Positions 17,117 through 25,586 of a stretch of DNA of 64,000 nucleotides are shown here, in pieces. Each line of letters opens with the position of its first letter. The first letter of the stretch is position 1. The notes under the pieces are model-generated. The model worked only from the letters and a program-made list of their open reading frames with translations. It was not told where the DNA came from and ran no database searches. The DNA comes from BOG-938 sp048498155 (lineage in GTDB: Bacteria; Pseudomonadota; Alphaproteobacteria; Caulobacterales; Caulobacteraceae). Made by a program: the position numbers and the translations under genes. The stretch lies in the NCBI GenBank assembly GCA_048498155.1, contig JBEHYN010000001.1:120407-184406 (forward strand), written 5' to 3'.

Positions 17117-17897
17117 TTACATCCGCCCCGCCGTACCGCCTCTCGCGGGTCCGAAACTCGTCGACCGCCGCCGTCAGCAATTCGGCGCCGTAGTCCGGCC
17201 AAAGCACGTCCTGAAACACAAACTCGGCGTACGCCGCCTCCCACAGCAGGAAGTTGGACAGCCGTTGCTCGCCGCTGGTGCGGATAATCAAGTCCGGCGC
17301 AGGGCCGTTGGCGGTGGACAGGTAGGATTCGAACCTCGCCTCATCTAGATCTTCCGGTTCGGCCAAACCCGCCTTGACCCTGCGCGCGAACTGTCGGGCC
17401 GCGTCCACGATGTCGGGGCGTCCGCCATAGTTGAACGCCACCTGCAGGTGGAAACGCTCGTTGGCGGCGGTGGAGGCTTCCGCCCGTTCGATGATGCCGA
17501 GAATGTCTGGGGGCAGCCCCTCGCGCCGCCCCAGTATGCGCACCCGCACTCCCGCCCGGCCCAGGCGCGCCAGGTCAGTTTGCACAAAAGCCTTCATCAG
17601 GCTCATCAATTCGGAGATTTCGCCGGCGGGCCGGCGCCAGTTTTCGGTCGAAAAACCGAACACAGTCAGCCGCCGAATGCCCAGCGCGGGAGCGGCCTCG
17701 ACTGTACGTTTGAGCGCGGCCACGCCTTCGCGATGACCCAGGCTTCTGGGCAGGCCCCGCGCCTTCGCCCATCGGCCATTGCCGTCCATGATAATGGCGA
17801 CATGAGCCGGTCCGCCCTGTTCGGCGGCCGGAGACGGGACCCTTAATCCGGTCGGCGCAGAGACCATGTTCACGTCCTTGTTCGGCTCGATAGCCAC
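17094..17897 (-). CDS. uppS: Isoprenyl transferase (undecaprenyl diphosphate synthase)
   Basis: UppS condenses isopentenyl diphosphate units into the C55 lipid carrier for peptidoglycan and O-antigen. The catalytic motif is HVAIIMDGNGRWAKARGLPR near residue 32, followed by GHREGV, FGFSTENW and the C-terminal RTSGEQRLSNFLLWE and FVFQDVLWPDY blocks. Length is 267 residues with a ~30-residue N-terminal extension that may be shorter if a later start is used. It is placed between frr and cdsA as in other proteobacteria. Confidence 0.96.
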   Translation of the reverse strand: MAIEPNKDVNMVSAPTGLRVPSPAAEQGGPAHVAIIMDGNGRWAKARGLPRSLGHREGVAALKRTVEAAPALGIRRLTVFGFSTENWRRPAGEISELMSLMKAFVQTDLARLGRAGVRVRILGRREGLPPDILGIIERAEASTAANERFHLQVAFNYGGRPDIVDAARQFARRVKAGLAEPEDLDEARFESYLSTANGPAPDLIIRTSGEQRLSNFLLWEAAYAEFVFQDVLWPDYGAELLTAAVDEFRTRERRYGGADVNDALAAG

Positions 17898-17910
17898 TCA
17901 ACCTCGCCGA

Positions 17911-18477
17911 CTATACCTGCATTATCTCTTGTTCTTTGGTTTTCAACAGTTCGTCGATCCGCTTGATCGCCTGATCGGTGAACCCCTGGATTTCATCGCT
18001 CATGCGTTTGAGTTCGTCTTGAGTGATGACTGCGTCTTTTTCCGCCTTTTTCAGCTCGTCAATCGCGTCGCGTCGCACGTTGCGCACGGCGATACGCTGC
18101 TGTTCGCCATATTTGCCCGCCAATTTGGCAAGATCCTTCCGGCGATCCTCGGTCAAGGGGGGTACGGGAATGCGTAAATTCTGCCCATCCACCATGGGGT
18201 TGAGCCCCAGGCCCGCGTTGCGGATGGCCTTCTCCACGGACACCACCACGCCCTTGTCCCACACGCTGACGGTCAGGGAGCGCGGATCGGGCACGCTGAC
18301 GGCGCCGACCTGGCTCAGCGGCACGGTCGCCCCATAGGCTTCGACCATCACCTGGTCGAGTAGGCCGGCGGAGGCGCGGCCGGTGCGCAGACTGGTGAAC
18401 TCTTCCTTTAGCGCACCGACGCACTTGTCCATGCGGTCACGCTGACGGGCGATATTGGGCTTTTCGGTGGCGGCCAT
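17911..18477 (-). CDS. frr: Ribosome recycling factor
   Basis: RRF splits post-termination ribosomes together with EF-G. The 188-residue protein shows the three-helix bundle with GRASAGLLDQVMVEAYG (about 33-49), PLSQVGAVSVPDPRSLTV, and the C-terminal long helices ending in QEIMQV. It follows pyrH by 10 bp, consistent with the conserved rpsB-tsf-pyrH-frr order. Confidence 0.98.
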   Translation of the reverse strand: MAATEKPNIARQRDRMDKCVGALKEEFTSLRTGRASAGLLDQVMVEAYGATVPLSQVGAVSVPDPRSLTVSVWDKGVVVSVEKAIRNAGLGLNPMVDGQNLRIPVPPLTEDRRKDLAKLAGKYGEQQRIAVRNVRRDAIDELKKAEKDAVITQDELKRMSDEIQGFTDQAIKRIDELLKTKEQEIMQV

Positions 18478-18487
18478 GACTCAGATC

Positions 18488-19246
18488 CTAGTCGCGTTGG
18501 TGACGGTCTTCGCAGATGACGGTATGCACCCCGCCGCCGAGAACAACCTGCATCAGTTCGCCTCTCTGGCGGATGGAGAACACCACGATGGGGATGGCGT
18601 TGTCGCGCATGAGGCTGATCGCCGAGGCATCCATCACCTTAAGATCTTGCGCCAACACTTCAAGATAGCTCAATCTTTCATAGCGTTTCGCATCGGGCCG
18701 TTTCTTCGGATCGGCGGTATAGACGCCGTCCACACTGGTGCCCTTCAACAAGGCGTCGCAGCCCATCTCGGCGGCCCGCAAGGCGGCGGCGGTGTCGGTG
18801 GTGAAGAAGGGATTGCCCGTTCCGGCGGCGAAGATCACAACCCGGCCCTTTTCCAGGTGCCGTAGAGCCCGCCGGCGGATGTAGGGCTCACAAATGGTGT
18901 CCATCTGAATGGCCGACTGCACGCGGGTGGTGACGCCGATTTTTTCCAGGGCGTTCTGCATGGCCAGGGCGTTCATCACCGTTCCCAGCATGCCCATGTA
19001 GTCTGCGCTGGCCCGCTCCATGCCCTTAGCGGCTGTCGACAGGCCGCGGAAGATATTGCCGCCACCGATGACCAGGCAAAGCTCCACGCCAAGCTGAACG
19101 ATCTGGGAGATCTCCTCGGCCACGGCGTCGACGGTCTTCATGTCGATGCCGAACCCGCCATCGCCCATGAGCACTTCGCCCGATACCTTGAGCAATATGC
19201 GCCGGTAGCGTGCCGGCGTGACCGGATCAGATTGGGATTGGGTCAT
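18488..19246 (-). CDS. pyrH: UMP kinase
   Basis: PyrH phosphorylates UMP to UDP. It belongs to the amino-acid kinase family, seen in RILLKVSGEVLMGDGGFGID near residue 14, CLVIGGGNIFRG near 62 and AAGTGNPFFTTDTAAALRA near 145. The ATG at 19246 gives a 252-residue protein and has GGAAG eight bases upstream. An in-frame start at 19285 would add 13 unconserved residues and is less likely. The gap to tsf is 96 bp. Confidence 0.97.
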   Translation of the reverse strand: MTQSQSDPVTPARYRRILLKVSGEVLMGDGGFGIDMKTVDAVAEEISQIVQLGVELCLVIGGGNIFRGLSTAAKGMERASADYMGMLGTVMNALAMQNALEKIGVTTRVQSAIQMDTICEPYIRRRALRHLEKGRVVIFAAGTGNPFFTTDTAAALRAAEMGCDALLKGTSVDGVYTADPKKRPDAKRYERLSYLEVLAQDLKVMDASAISLMRDNAIPIVVFSIRQRGELMQVVLGGGVHTVICEDRHQRD

Positions 19247-19342
19247 TGCGGGCTTCCGGCGCCTCTGTGGGAATCGTCGGAGCACAATAGCCGAAGGGCG
19301 CCCGGTCCGTCGAACGGTCCCGCGCGCCCCGCAGACATAGTC

Positions 19343-20284
19343 TTAGTGACCGGCGACGGCCGCCACTTCTGCGGCGAAGTCCTCGGTCTTTTTTTCTACG
19401 CCCTCGCCCAGGGCCAGGCGGGCGAAACCCACCACCTTGATCGGCGAGCCAAGCGTTTTGGCGGTTTCGGCTACAAGCTGCTCGACGGTCTGATCTGGGT
19501 TCATAACGAAGGCCTGCTTGAGCAGCACGACTTCCTCGTAGAACTTACGGATACGGCCCTCGATCATCTTTTCGACGACCTGAGGCGGCTTGCCGGAGGC
19601 CAGCGCCTGTTCGGAGAAGATCGCCCGTTCGCGGTCGACGGCGGCCGGGTCCAGATCGTCGGTGGACAGGGACAGGGGGGAAGTGGCGGCCACGTGCATG
19701 CCGATCTTGCGCCCCAGTTCCTGCAGCTGGGCCTGATCGCCGGCGCCTTCGATGGCCACCAGCACGCCGATGCGGCCGAGGTCTGTCGTGCCCTCGACCT
19801 TGGCGTGGACGTAAGCGGCGACGGCGCCTTCAGCGACGTCGAATCCGCGAACACGGCGGATCAGCATGTTTTCGCCGATCGTGGCGATCAGCTGGGTGAT
19901 CGCCTCGCCCAGCACTTCACCATCCTCGGTCTTGGCCTCGATCAGGGCCTCGACGCGTTCCTCGACGTCCAGGGCCGTCTTGGCCGCCTTGCGCGCGGCG
20001 TTCTGAAACATCTCGTTGCGGGCCACAAAATCCGTTTCCGCATTCAGCTCGACCACAGCGCCGGCCATGCCCCGGCCATTGCTGCGCAGAGCCACGGCCA
20101 CGAGTCCCTCGGCAGCCACGCGGTCGGCCTTCTTGGCGGCCTTGGACAGGCCCTTGGCGCGCAGCCAATCCATGGAGGCTTCGATGTCGCCGTCGTTTTC
20201 GACCAGCGCCTTCTTGCAATCCATCATGCCGACGCCGGACTTCTCGCGCAGTTCTTTCACCAGCGCAGCCGTGATTTCAGCCAT
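19343..20284 (-). CDS. tsf: Elongation factor Ts
   Basis: EF-Ts is the GDP-exchange factor for EF-Tu. The N-terminal UBA-like domain with LREKSGVGMMDCKKALVE (about residues 11-28) and the core TDFVARNEMF motif (near 80) are plain. Two adjacent ATG codons are present, at 20287 and 20284; the second gives the family N-terminus MAEITAAL and is 8 bases from GGAGG. The length is 313 codons. It lies downstream of rpsB after a region with two hairpins. Confidence 0.97.
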   Translation of the reverse strand: MAEITAALVKELREKSGVGMMDCKKALVENDGDIEASMDWLRAKGLSKAAKKADRVAAEGLVAVALRSNGRGMAGAVVELNAETDFVARNEMFQNAARKAAKTALDVEERVEALIEAKTEDGEVLGEAITQLIATIGENMLIRRVRGFDVAEGAVAAYVHAKVEGTTDLGRIGVLVAIEGAGDQAQLQELGRKIGMHVAATSPLSLSTDDLDPAAVDRERAIFSEQALASGKPPQVVEKMIEGRIRKFYEEVVLLKQAFVMNPDQTVEQLVAETAKTLGSPIKVVGFARLALGEGVEKKTEDFAAEVAAVAGH

Positions 20285-20311
20285 CATCAAATCCTCCGGT
20301 CTAATAGCGAT

Positions 20312-20392
20312 GGCGGCCCGGCGCCCCTCAATAAGGTTTGCCGGACCGCCGTGTCGTTTTTGCGAATGATCCGCCGCCGGGGACCGGCGGCG
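20312..20392 (-). promoter_or_regulatory. Two hairpins in the rpsB-tsf spacer
   Basis: On the transcribed strand the first hairpin has a perfect 9-bp stem (CGCCGCCGG/CCGGCGGCG at 20372-20392) with a 3-nt loop. A second stem of 11 bp with one mismatch joins GGCGGCCCGGC (20312-20322) and GCCGGACCGCC (20340-20350). They lie between the rpsB stop and the tsf ribosome site. Such spacers often reduce readthrough or mark RNA processing; the role here is inferred. Confidence 0.5.
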
Positions 20393-20403
20393 CACCGATG
20401 GGA

Positions 20404-21345
20404 CTATTCAGCGACGGTTTCGGCGCTCTCACTGGTCGGTTCAGCGACCGGCTCGGCGCTTTCACCGGACAGTTCCGCCGCGACGGCGGCGTTTTCCTGC
20501 TCGGTGAGTTCAGCGGCCGGCTCGGCGGCGGAGCCCGGATCAGCGGCTTCAACGGCGGCGGCCGCGACAGCGGCGTGCGGCGCTTTGGCCTTGGAGCGGC
20601 GCAAGGCCGGCTCAGTCGGGTTGACCGAGGCGCCCAGGTCCACGCCCATGGAGGCCTGACCGGCGGCCAGACCGTCCAGCACCGCATCGGCGACCAGGTC
20701 GCAATACAGTTGCAGGGCGCGGGCGGCGTCATCATTGCCGGGGATCGGATAGGTGATTCCGTCCGGATCGGAGTTGGTGTCCAAGATCGCCACCACCGGG
20801 ATATTGAGCTTACGCGCTTCCTGGATGGCGATGCCTTCTTTGTTGGTGTCGATCACGAACATCAGGTCGGGAATACCGCCCATGTCCTTGATGCCGCCCA
20901 AGGACAGCTCAAGCTTTTCCCGTTCGCGGGTCAGCTGCAGCAGTTCCTTCTTGGTGCGGCCGCCATGATCGCCGTCAAGAACGCCTTCCAGTTCGCGCAG
21001 ACGCGCGATGGACTGGGAGATGGTGCGCCAGTTGGTCAAGGTGCCGCCCAACCAGCGGTGGTTGACGAAGTACTGGGCGCAGCGCTTGGCCGACGTCGCC
21101 ACCGGATCGGAGGCTTGACGCTTGGTGCCGACAAACAGCACCCGTCCGCCTGAGGCCGCCACTTCGCGCACCTTCACCAGGGCCTGGTGCAGGAGCGGGA
21201 TCGATTGGGACAGATCGATGATGTGGATATTGGCCCGCGATCCGAAGATGTAGCGGTCCATTTTCGGGTTCCAGCGGTGGGTCTGGTGGCCGAAGTGGGC
21301 GCCAGCTTCCAACAGCTGACGCATAGAGAATTCCGGAAGCGCCAT
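20404..21345 (-). CDS. rpsB: 30S ribosomal protein S2 with long acidic C-terminal tail
   Basis: RpsB is the S2 protein of the small subunit. The core (about 1-245) shows EAGAHFGHQTHRWNPKM, FVGTKRQA, HRWLGGTLTN and PVVAILDTNSDPD. The tail of ~65 residues is Ala/Glu/Pro-rich and repetitive, so the protein reaches 313 residues against 241 in E. coli. The ATG at 21345 gives the family N-terminus MALPEFSMRQLL and has AAAAAGGAAC upstream. It heads the rpsB-tsf-pyrH-frr block. Confidence 0.97.
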   Translation of the reverse strand: MALPEFSMRQLLEAGAHFGHQTHRWNPKMDRYIFGSRANIHIIDLSQSIPLLHQALVKVREVAASGGRVLFVGTKRQASDPVATSAKRCAQYFVNHRWLGGTLTNWRTISQSIARLRELEGVLDGDHGGRTKKELLQLTREREKLELSLGGIKDMGGIPDLMFVIDTNKEGIAIQEARKLNIPVVAILDTNSDPDGITYPIPGNDDAARALQLYCDLVADAVLDGLAAGQASMGVDLGASVNPTEPALRRSKAKAPHAAVAAAAVEAADPGSAAEPAAELTEQENAAVAAELSGESAEPVAEPTSESAETVAE

Positions 21346-21513
21346 GGCTTGTTCCTTTTTCCGGTTGACCTCCGCAGGCAAACCCCCTCTCGGGGACCGG
21401 AACGGAAACGAGCGGGATGTCTCCCCGAACGCTGCCGAACGCCTGCGTGTGTGATGGCGCGCTTGGTAAGGGCAAAGGCGGCAAAAAGCAAGAGAGCAGC
21501 GAGCAGACTATTG
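21346..21513 (-). promoter_or_regulatory. rpsB leader and promoter region
   Basis: These 168 bp between rpsB and the inverted repeat of the GxxExxY element must carry the rpsB promoter and 5' leader. On the transcribed strand a CCCC-GAGA-GGGG hairpin and other GC-rich palindromic pieces suggest a folded leader, as many ribosomal-protein operons have. I did not recognise a specific known leader motif or a convincing -35/-10 pair. Confidence 0.35.
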
Positions 21514-21541
21514 AACCACGAAGGGCACGAAGATCACGAAG
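21514..21541. repeat. Left inverted repeat of the GxxExxY element
   Basis: This 28-bp sequence starting AACCACGAAG matches the reverse complement of 21917-21944 at 25 of 28 positions. It is made of CACGAAG repeats. The two copies bracket the GxxExxY reading frame: the left copy ends one base before the stop codon and the right copy encodes part of the N-terminal His/Glu-rich segment. Confidence 0.7.
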
Positions 21542-21542
21542 T

Positions 21543-21959
21543 TCAAAGAACCAGCCGCTTCAATCCTTGCTTGAACAACGCGGCGTTGAAATTCATCAAG
21601 AAGCCGATCCGGCAGCCCGAAAGTTTGAGATAGGTCAGCAGTTGAGCTTCATGGACGCGCGACAGCGCGTCGATGGCCTTGATTTCAATAATGATCGCGT
21701 CCCCAACTATGAGGTCAAGCCGATACCCAACGTCCAAGGTGACACCCTTATACATGATCGGCAGAGCGACCTGCCTACGGAACCGGACATTCCGCTCCGC
21801 GAGCTCTAACGCCAAACAATGCTCCTAAGCGGATTCCAGCAATCCGGGCCCGAGGGCTCTATGAACTTCCAACCCCGCGTCAATAACGCTTCTAGCCAAT
21901 GCTTCCCTGGCGGCGCCTTCGTGTTCTTCGTGAGCTTCGTGGTTTGAATCGTTGATCAA
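21543..21959 (-). pseudogene. GxxExxY-family protein, broken by one in-frame amber codon
   Basis: Proteins of the GxxExxY family (~125-140 residues, PD-(D/E)XK-like fold, function unknown) carry a GxxExxY signature near the N-terminus. The frame is continuous over 139 codons from a TTG at 21959 to the stop at 21543. It encodes a His/Glu-rich start, the segment VIDAGLEVHRALGPGLLESA, then TAG (21825-21827), then EHCLALELAERNV and the conserved DLIVGDAIIIEIKAI and HEAQLLTYLKLS blocks. The TAG stands exactly where the signature Tyr belongs (GLLESA-Y), one base from TAT or TAC. A shorter 90-residue product starting at TTG 21815 is formally possible. Inverted repeats flank it. Confidence 0.82.
21917..21944. 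repeat. Right inverted repeat of the GxxExxY element
   Basis: CTTCGTGTTCTTCGTGAGCT is the start of this 28-bp copy, the inverted partner of 21514-21541 with three mismatches. Because GxxExxY genes are seen in many genomes beside CACGAAG-type repeats (my recollection), the pair may mark the ends of a small transferable unit. Confidence 0.65.
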
Positions 21960-21995
21960 ATCACATTTCAAACCGAAACTTGCTCGTTCCGACAC

Positions 21996-24900
21996 CTAAA
22001 CGTCCTCCAGGAACATCACCCCCGGCGCGGTCTTGAGGGCGCCGCGCAGGGCGGAGTCGAGGTTGAAGCGGCCGGGCAGGCGTAGCTCGACCTCGCGGCC
22101 GCCGTCCATGCCGGCGATCACGGTGACCTCACCGCCCCGCCCAGAGGCCGCGACTTCCAGCCGCTTTTTGATGGCGTCGATCTCGGCGGACTTTGAGGAC
22201 AGGTAGATACGCAGGCCCGCCACGGCCCCTTCCAGGGTCCGCTCAATGGGTTCGGCGTCGTCGCCGTAGAAGCGCACTTCCCCGTCATTGGCCTTGGCCC
22301 GCACCTTGATGCAGACCGCCTGGCCCGGCTCCAGCGCGTCGCGGCACCGACGCAGGGATTCGGGCGGAAACAGCACTTCATATTCGCCAGTGGGATCGGA
22401 CAGAGCCACGAAGGCGAATTTATCGCCATTCTTGGCGGACGCCCGTTCCTGTTTGCGCCGCACGATCCCCGCCATGCGGAAGGCTTCCGCCCCCCCCTCC
22501 GCCAGGCCCACAGCATCGGCATAGAGCGTGACCCGCTTGCGGCGCATGACCTCGACCATGTCCTGTAGGGGGTGCCCGGACAGGTAGAAGCCGACGGCGG
22601 ACAGTTCCTGGTCCAACTGCTCGGCATGAGGCCAAGGCTCGACCTTGGGCAGGCGCGGCCGGGCGGCCTCGGCGCTATCGCCGCCAAACAGGCTGTGCTG
22701 AGAGGATGCCCGCTCGGCCGCCACGCTTTGTCCATAGGCTGTCAGAGATTCCGCCGCCGCCAGGATCTGGGCCCGATTGGGGTGAAGGGTGTCGAAAGCG
22801 CCGGCCCGAGCCAGGTTTTCCAGCGCCCGCCGATTGACCGCCTTGGGATCCACCCGCTCGACAAAATCGAACAGGTCGGCGAACGGCCCGCCCTCCTCGC
22901 GCGCCGCCACCACCTGGCGCATGGCCTCAAAGCCGACATTGCGCACGGCGCCCAGAGCGTAGAGCACTTCGCCGTTCTCCACTTCGAAGTCGGCTCCGGA
23001 GCGATTGACGTCCGGCGCCCGCACCGGCACGCCGAAGCGTTTGGCGTCCTGGTAGAACACCGCCAGCTTGTCAGTGTTGGACATGTCCAGGCTCATGGAG
23101 CCGGCGAAAAACTCCACCGGGCAATTGGCCTTGAACCAGGCGGTCTGATAGCCGATCAGGGCATAGGGCGCGGCGTGCGACTTGTTAAAGCCGTAGCCGG
23201 CGAACTTGGCCATCAGGTCAAACAACTGCCCGGCCAAATCCGCCTCAAAGCCGCGCTCCAGGGCGCCGGAGGTGAACCGGGCGCGTTGCTGGTCCATCTC
23301 CTCCTTCTTCTTTTTGCCCATGGCCCGGCGCAGCAGATCCGCTTCTCCCAGCGAATAACCGCCCATGATCTGGGCGATCTGCATCACCTGTTCCTGATAG
23401 ACGATCACGCCATAGGTATCGCCCAGCACCGGCTGCAGCAGGGGGTGGTAGACGTTGACCGGCTTGCGGCCCGATTTGCACTCCACATAGTCGGGGATGC
23501 TGTCCATCGGGCCGGGTCGATAGAGCGAAATCAGGGCGGTGATTTCCTCCAGGGACGTCGGCCGCAGCTTGCGCAGGGTGTCGCGCATGCCCTGGCTTTC
23601 CAACTGGAACAGCCCGACCGTCTGACCCGCCGCCATGATTTCATAGGCGCGCGCGTCATCCAGCGGCAAGGTCGCCAGATCCACCGCCGCGCCCCGCTTG
23701 GCCAGGTGCTTGCGAATGCGGTCCAGCACCGTCAGGGTTTTCAGGCCGAGGAAATCGAATTTCACCAGGCCCGCGCTTTCGACCCATTTCATATTGAATT
23801 GGGTGGCCGGGAAATCCGAGCCCGGGTCGCGGTAAAGAGGCACCAGCTCGGTCAGGGGGCGATCGGCGATCACCACCCCGGCGGCGTGGGTGGAGGCGTT
23901 GCGGTAAAGCCCTTCCAGTTGCAGCGCGAGGTCGAGCAGGTGAGCGACTGATGTCTCTTGATCGCGCGCCGCCTTCAGCCGGGGCTCGATCTCGATGGCC
24001 TTGGCCAAGGACACGGGCGCGGCCGGATTGTTGGGGATCATCTTGGCCAGGCGGTCAACCATGCCGAGCGGCATCTGCAGCACCCGGCCCACATCGCGCA
24101 GCACAGCGCGGGCCTGCAGGGTGCCGAAGGTGATGATCTGGGCGACGCGGTCCCGACCGTACTTATCCTGCACGTAGGCGATCACCTCTTCGCGCCGCTC
24201 CTGGCAGAAGTCGATGTCGAAGTCAGGCATGGACACCCGCTCCGGATTGAGGAACCGCTCGAAGATCAGTCCATAGCGCAGCGGGTCCAGGCCGGTGATC
24301 AGCAGGACCCAGGCCACCAGGGAGCCCGCGCCCGACCCACGGCCCGGCCCCACCGGAATGCCGTGCGCCACCGACCACTTCATGAAATCCGACACGATGA
24401 GGAAATAGCCGGAAAAGCCCATCTTCTGGATGACGCCGATCTCCAGCTGGAGCCTGTCCCAATAGTCCTGCTCCGGCGCCGCCAGGGGCATGGTCGCGAG
24501 CTTGACCTTCAGGCCCTCCATAGCCTGGAACGCCAGCTCCTCCGCCTCGGTCCGTCCGGCGGCCGTGGGGAAACGGGGCAGGATCGGGTCGCGCTTGTGC
24601 ACCATGAAGGCGCAGCGCCGGGCGATATCCAGGGTGTTATCGCAAGCCTCAGGCAGGTCGGCGAACAGGGTCCGCATCTGCTCCGCCGATTTGAACCAAT
24701 GCTCAGCGGTGACCCGCCGCCGGTCATCCTGTCCCACGAAGCTGCCGGACTCGATGCACAGCAGGGCGTCGTGCGCTTCATATTGTTCGGGCCGGGCGAA
24801 ATAGACGTCATTGGTCGCAACCAGCGGCGCGTCATGGGCGTAGGCCCAGGCCACCAGTCCCGGCTCCGCCGCCGCCTGGGCCGATAGGCCGTGCCGCTGC

Positions 24901-25433
24901 AGCTCCACATAGAAACGATCGCCAAATCCGGCCTGCATGGCGGCCAGCGCCGCCTGGCCCTCGGCCGTGCGTCCGGCGGCGAACAGGGGATCGACCGGCC
25001 CGTCGGCGCCGCCCGACAACAGGATCAGCCCTTCCGAATAGGCCAACACCTTGTCCCACGGGACCTGCGGATCGGCTCCGCCCTCAACATCCAGATAGGC
25101 CAACGAGGACAGCTTGCTCAGATTGAGATAGCCGGTCTCGTTCTGGGCCAGCAGCACGATGGTGGGCATGCGCGCCCATCGCTCGCTCAGGCCCTCGCCG
25201 ATGCCGCAGACCGGCAAGGCGCAGCCGACGATGGGCTGGACGCCCGCCTCCTTGGCGGTGACGGAGAACTCCAGGGCGCCGAACAGATTGGCCCGGTCGG
25301 TCAATCCGGCCGCCGGCATATGGTTCGCCGCCGCTAAGGTCCCGATGGCGTCGGCCTTGATCGCGCCTTCCAGCAGGGAATAGGCTGACCGCACCCTCAG
25401 GTGGATAAAGCCTTCCGCGCCGTCTTGGCCCAT
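21996..25433 (-). CDS. dnaE: DNA polymerase III subunit alpha
   Basis: DnaE is the replicative DNA polymerase subunit. The 1145-residue protein has an N-terminal PHP domain (FIHLRVRSAYSLLEG at 10-24). The class C polymerase core carries catalytic Asp residues in MPDFDIDF near residue 402, after GPGRGSGAGSLVAW. A helix-hairpin-helix region (about 825-870) and a C-terminal OB fold (FRMAGIVRRKQERAS and after) complete it. The start at 25433 has GAGGGG upstream. The gene begins 34 bp after the SidA-like mini-gene, so an SOS-induced transcript may run into it. Confidence 0.98.
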   Translation of the reverse strand: MGQDGAEGFIHLRVRSAYSLLEGAIKADAIGTLAAANHMPAAGLTDRANLFGALEFSVTAKEAGVQPIVGCALPVCGIGEGLSERWARMPTIVLLAQNETGYLNLSKLSSLAYLDVEGGADPQVPWDKVLAYSEGLILLSGGADGPVDPLFAAGRTAEGQAALAAMQAGFGDRFYVELQRHGLSAQAAAEPGLVAWAYAHDAPLVATNDVYFARPEQYEAHDALLCIESGSFVGQDDRRRVTAEHWFKSAEQMRTLFADLPEACDNTLDIARRCAFMVHKRDPILPRFPTAAGRTEAEELAFQAMEGLKVKLATMPLAAPEQDYWDRLQLEIGVIQKMGFSGYFLIVSDFMKWSVAHGIPVGPGRGSGAGSLVAWVLLITGLDPLRYGLIFERFLNPERVSMPDFDIDFCQERREEVIAYVQDKYGRDRVAQIITFGTLQARAVLRDVGRVLQMPLGMVDRLAKMIPNNPAAPVSLAKAIEIEPRLKAARDQETSVAHLLDLALQLEGLYRNASTHAAGVVIADRPLTELVPLYRDPGSDFPATQFNMKWVESAGLVKFDFLGLKTLTVLDRIRKHLAKRGAAVDLATLPLDDARAYEIMAAGQTVGLFQLESQGMRDTLRKLRPTSLEEITALISLYRPGPMDSIPDYVECKSGRKPVNVYHPLLQPVLGDTYGVIVYQEQVMQIAQIMGGYSLGEADLLRRAMGKKKKEEMDQQRARFTSGALERGFEADLAGQLFDLMAKFAGYGFNKSHAAPYALIGYQTAWFKANCPVEFFAGSMSLDMSNTDKLAVFYQDAKRFGVPVRAPDVNRSGADFEVENGEVLYALGAVRNVGFEAMRQVVAAREEGGPFADLFDFVERVDPKAVNRRALENLARAGAFDTLHPNRAQILAAAESLTAYGQSVAAERASSQHSLFGGDSAEAARPRLPKVEPWPHAEQLDQELSAVGFYLSGHPLQDMVEVMRRKRVTLYADAVGLAEGGAEAFRMAGIVRRKQERASAKNGDKFAFVALSDPTGEYEVLFPPESLRRCRDALEPGQAVCIKVRAKANDGEVRFYGDDAEPIERTLEGAVAGLRIYLSSKSAEIDAIKKRLEVAASGRGGEVTVIAGMDGGREVELRLPGRFNLDSALRGALKTAPGVMFLEDV

Positions 25434-25467
25434 GACCCAAACCCCTCAGCCCATTCGCTTGCGCGAC

Positions 25468-25560
25468 TCAGGCGACCAAATGAGCCACCGAACACATCAT
25501 CCAAACGAACCCGGCCACAGACGCAAGGGCCAAGCCTTCTTTCGCCAAACGGATCACCAT
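25468..25560 (-). CDS. sidA: SidA-like SOS-induced cell-division inhibitor (30-residue membrane peptide)
   Basis: A 30-codon frame starts at ATG 25560 with a perfect GGAGG five bases upstream. It encodes a basic N-terminus (MVIRLAKEG) followed by one hydrophobic helix (about residues 10-30, with GFVWMMCSVAHLVA at the end). A consensus promoter containing a LexA box lies just upstream. In Caulobacter crescentus the SOS-induced SidA is a single-helix inner-membrane peptide of about 29 residues that halts division by binding FtsW, and I recall its gene lying next to dnaE. Size, topology, regulation and position all agree. I could not align the sequences, so the name rests on these features. Confidence 0.75.
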   Translation of the reverse strand: MVIRLAKEGLALASVAGFVWMMCSVAHLVA

Positions 25561-25586
25561 TCCAGCCTCCATCAAGTTGCCCGTTT

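Noticed and set aside
22572..23951. 459-codon open frame antisense to dnaE
   Set aside because: Shadow of the conserved dnaE codons; no recognisable protein motif.
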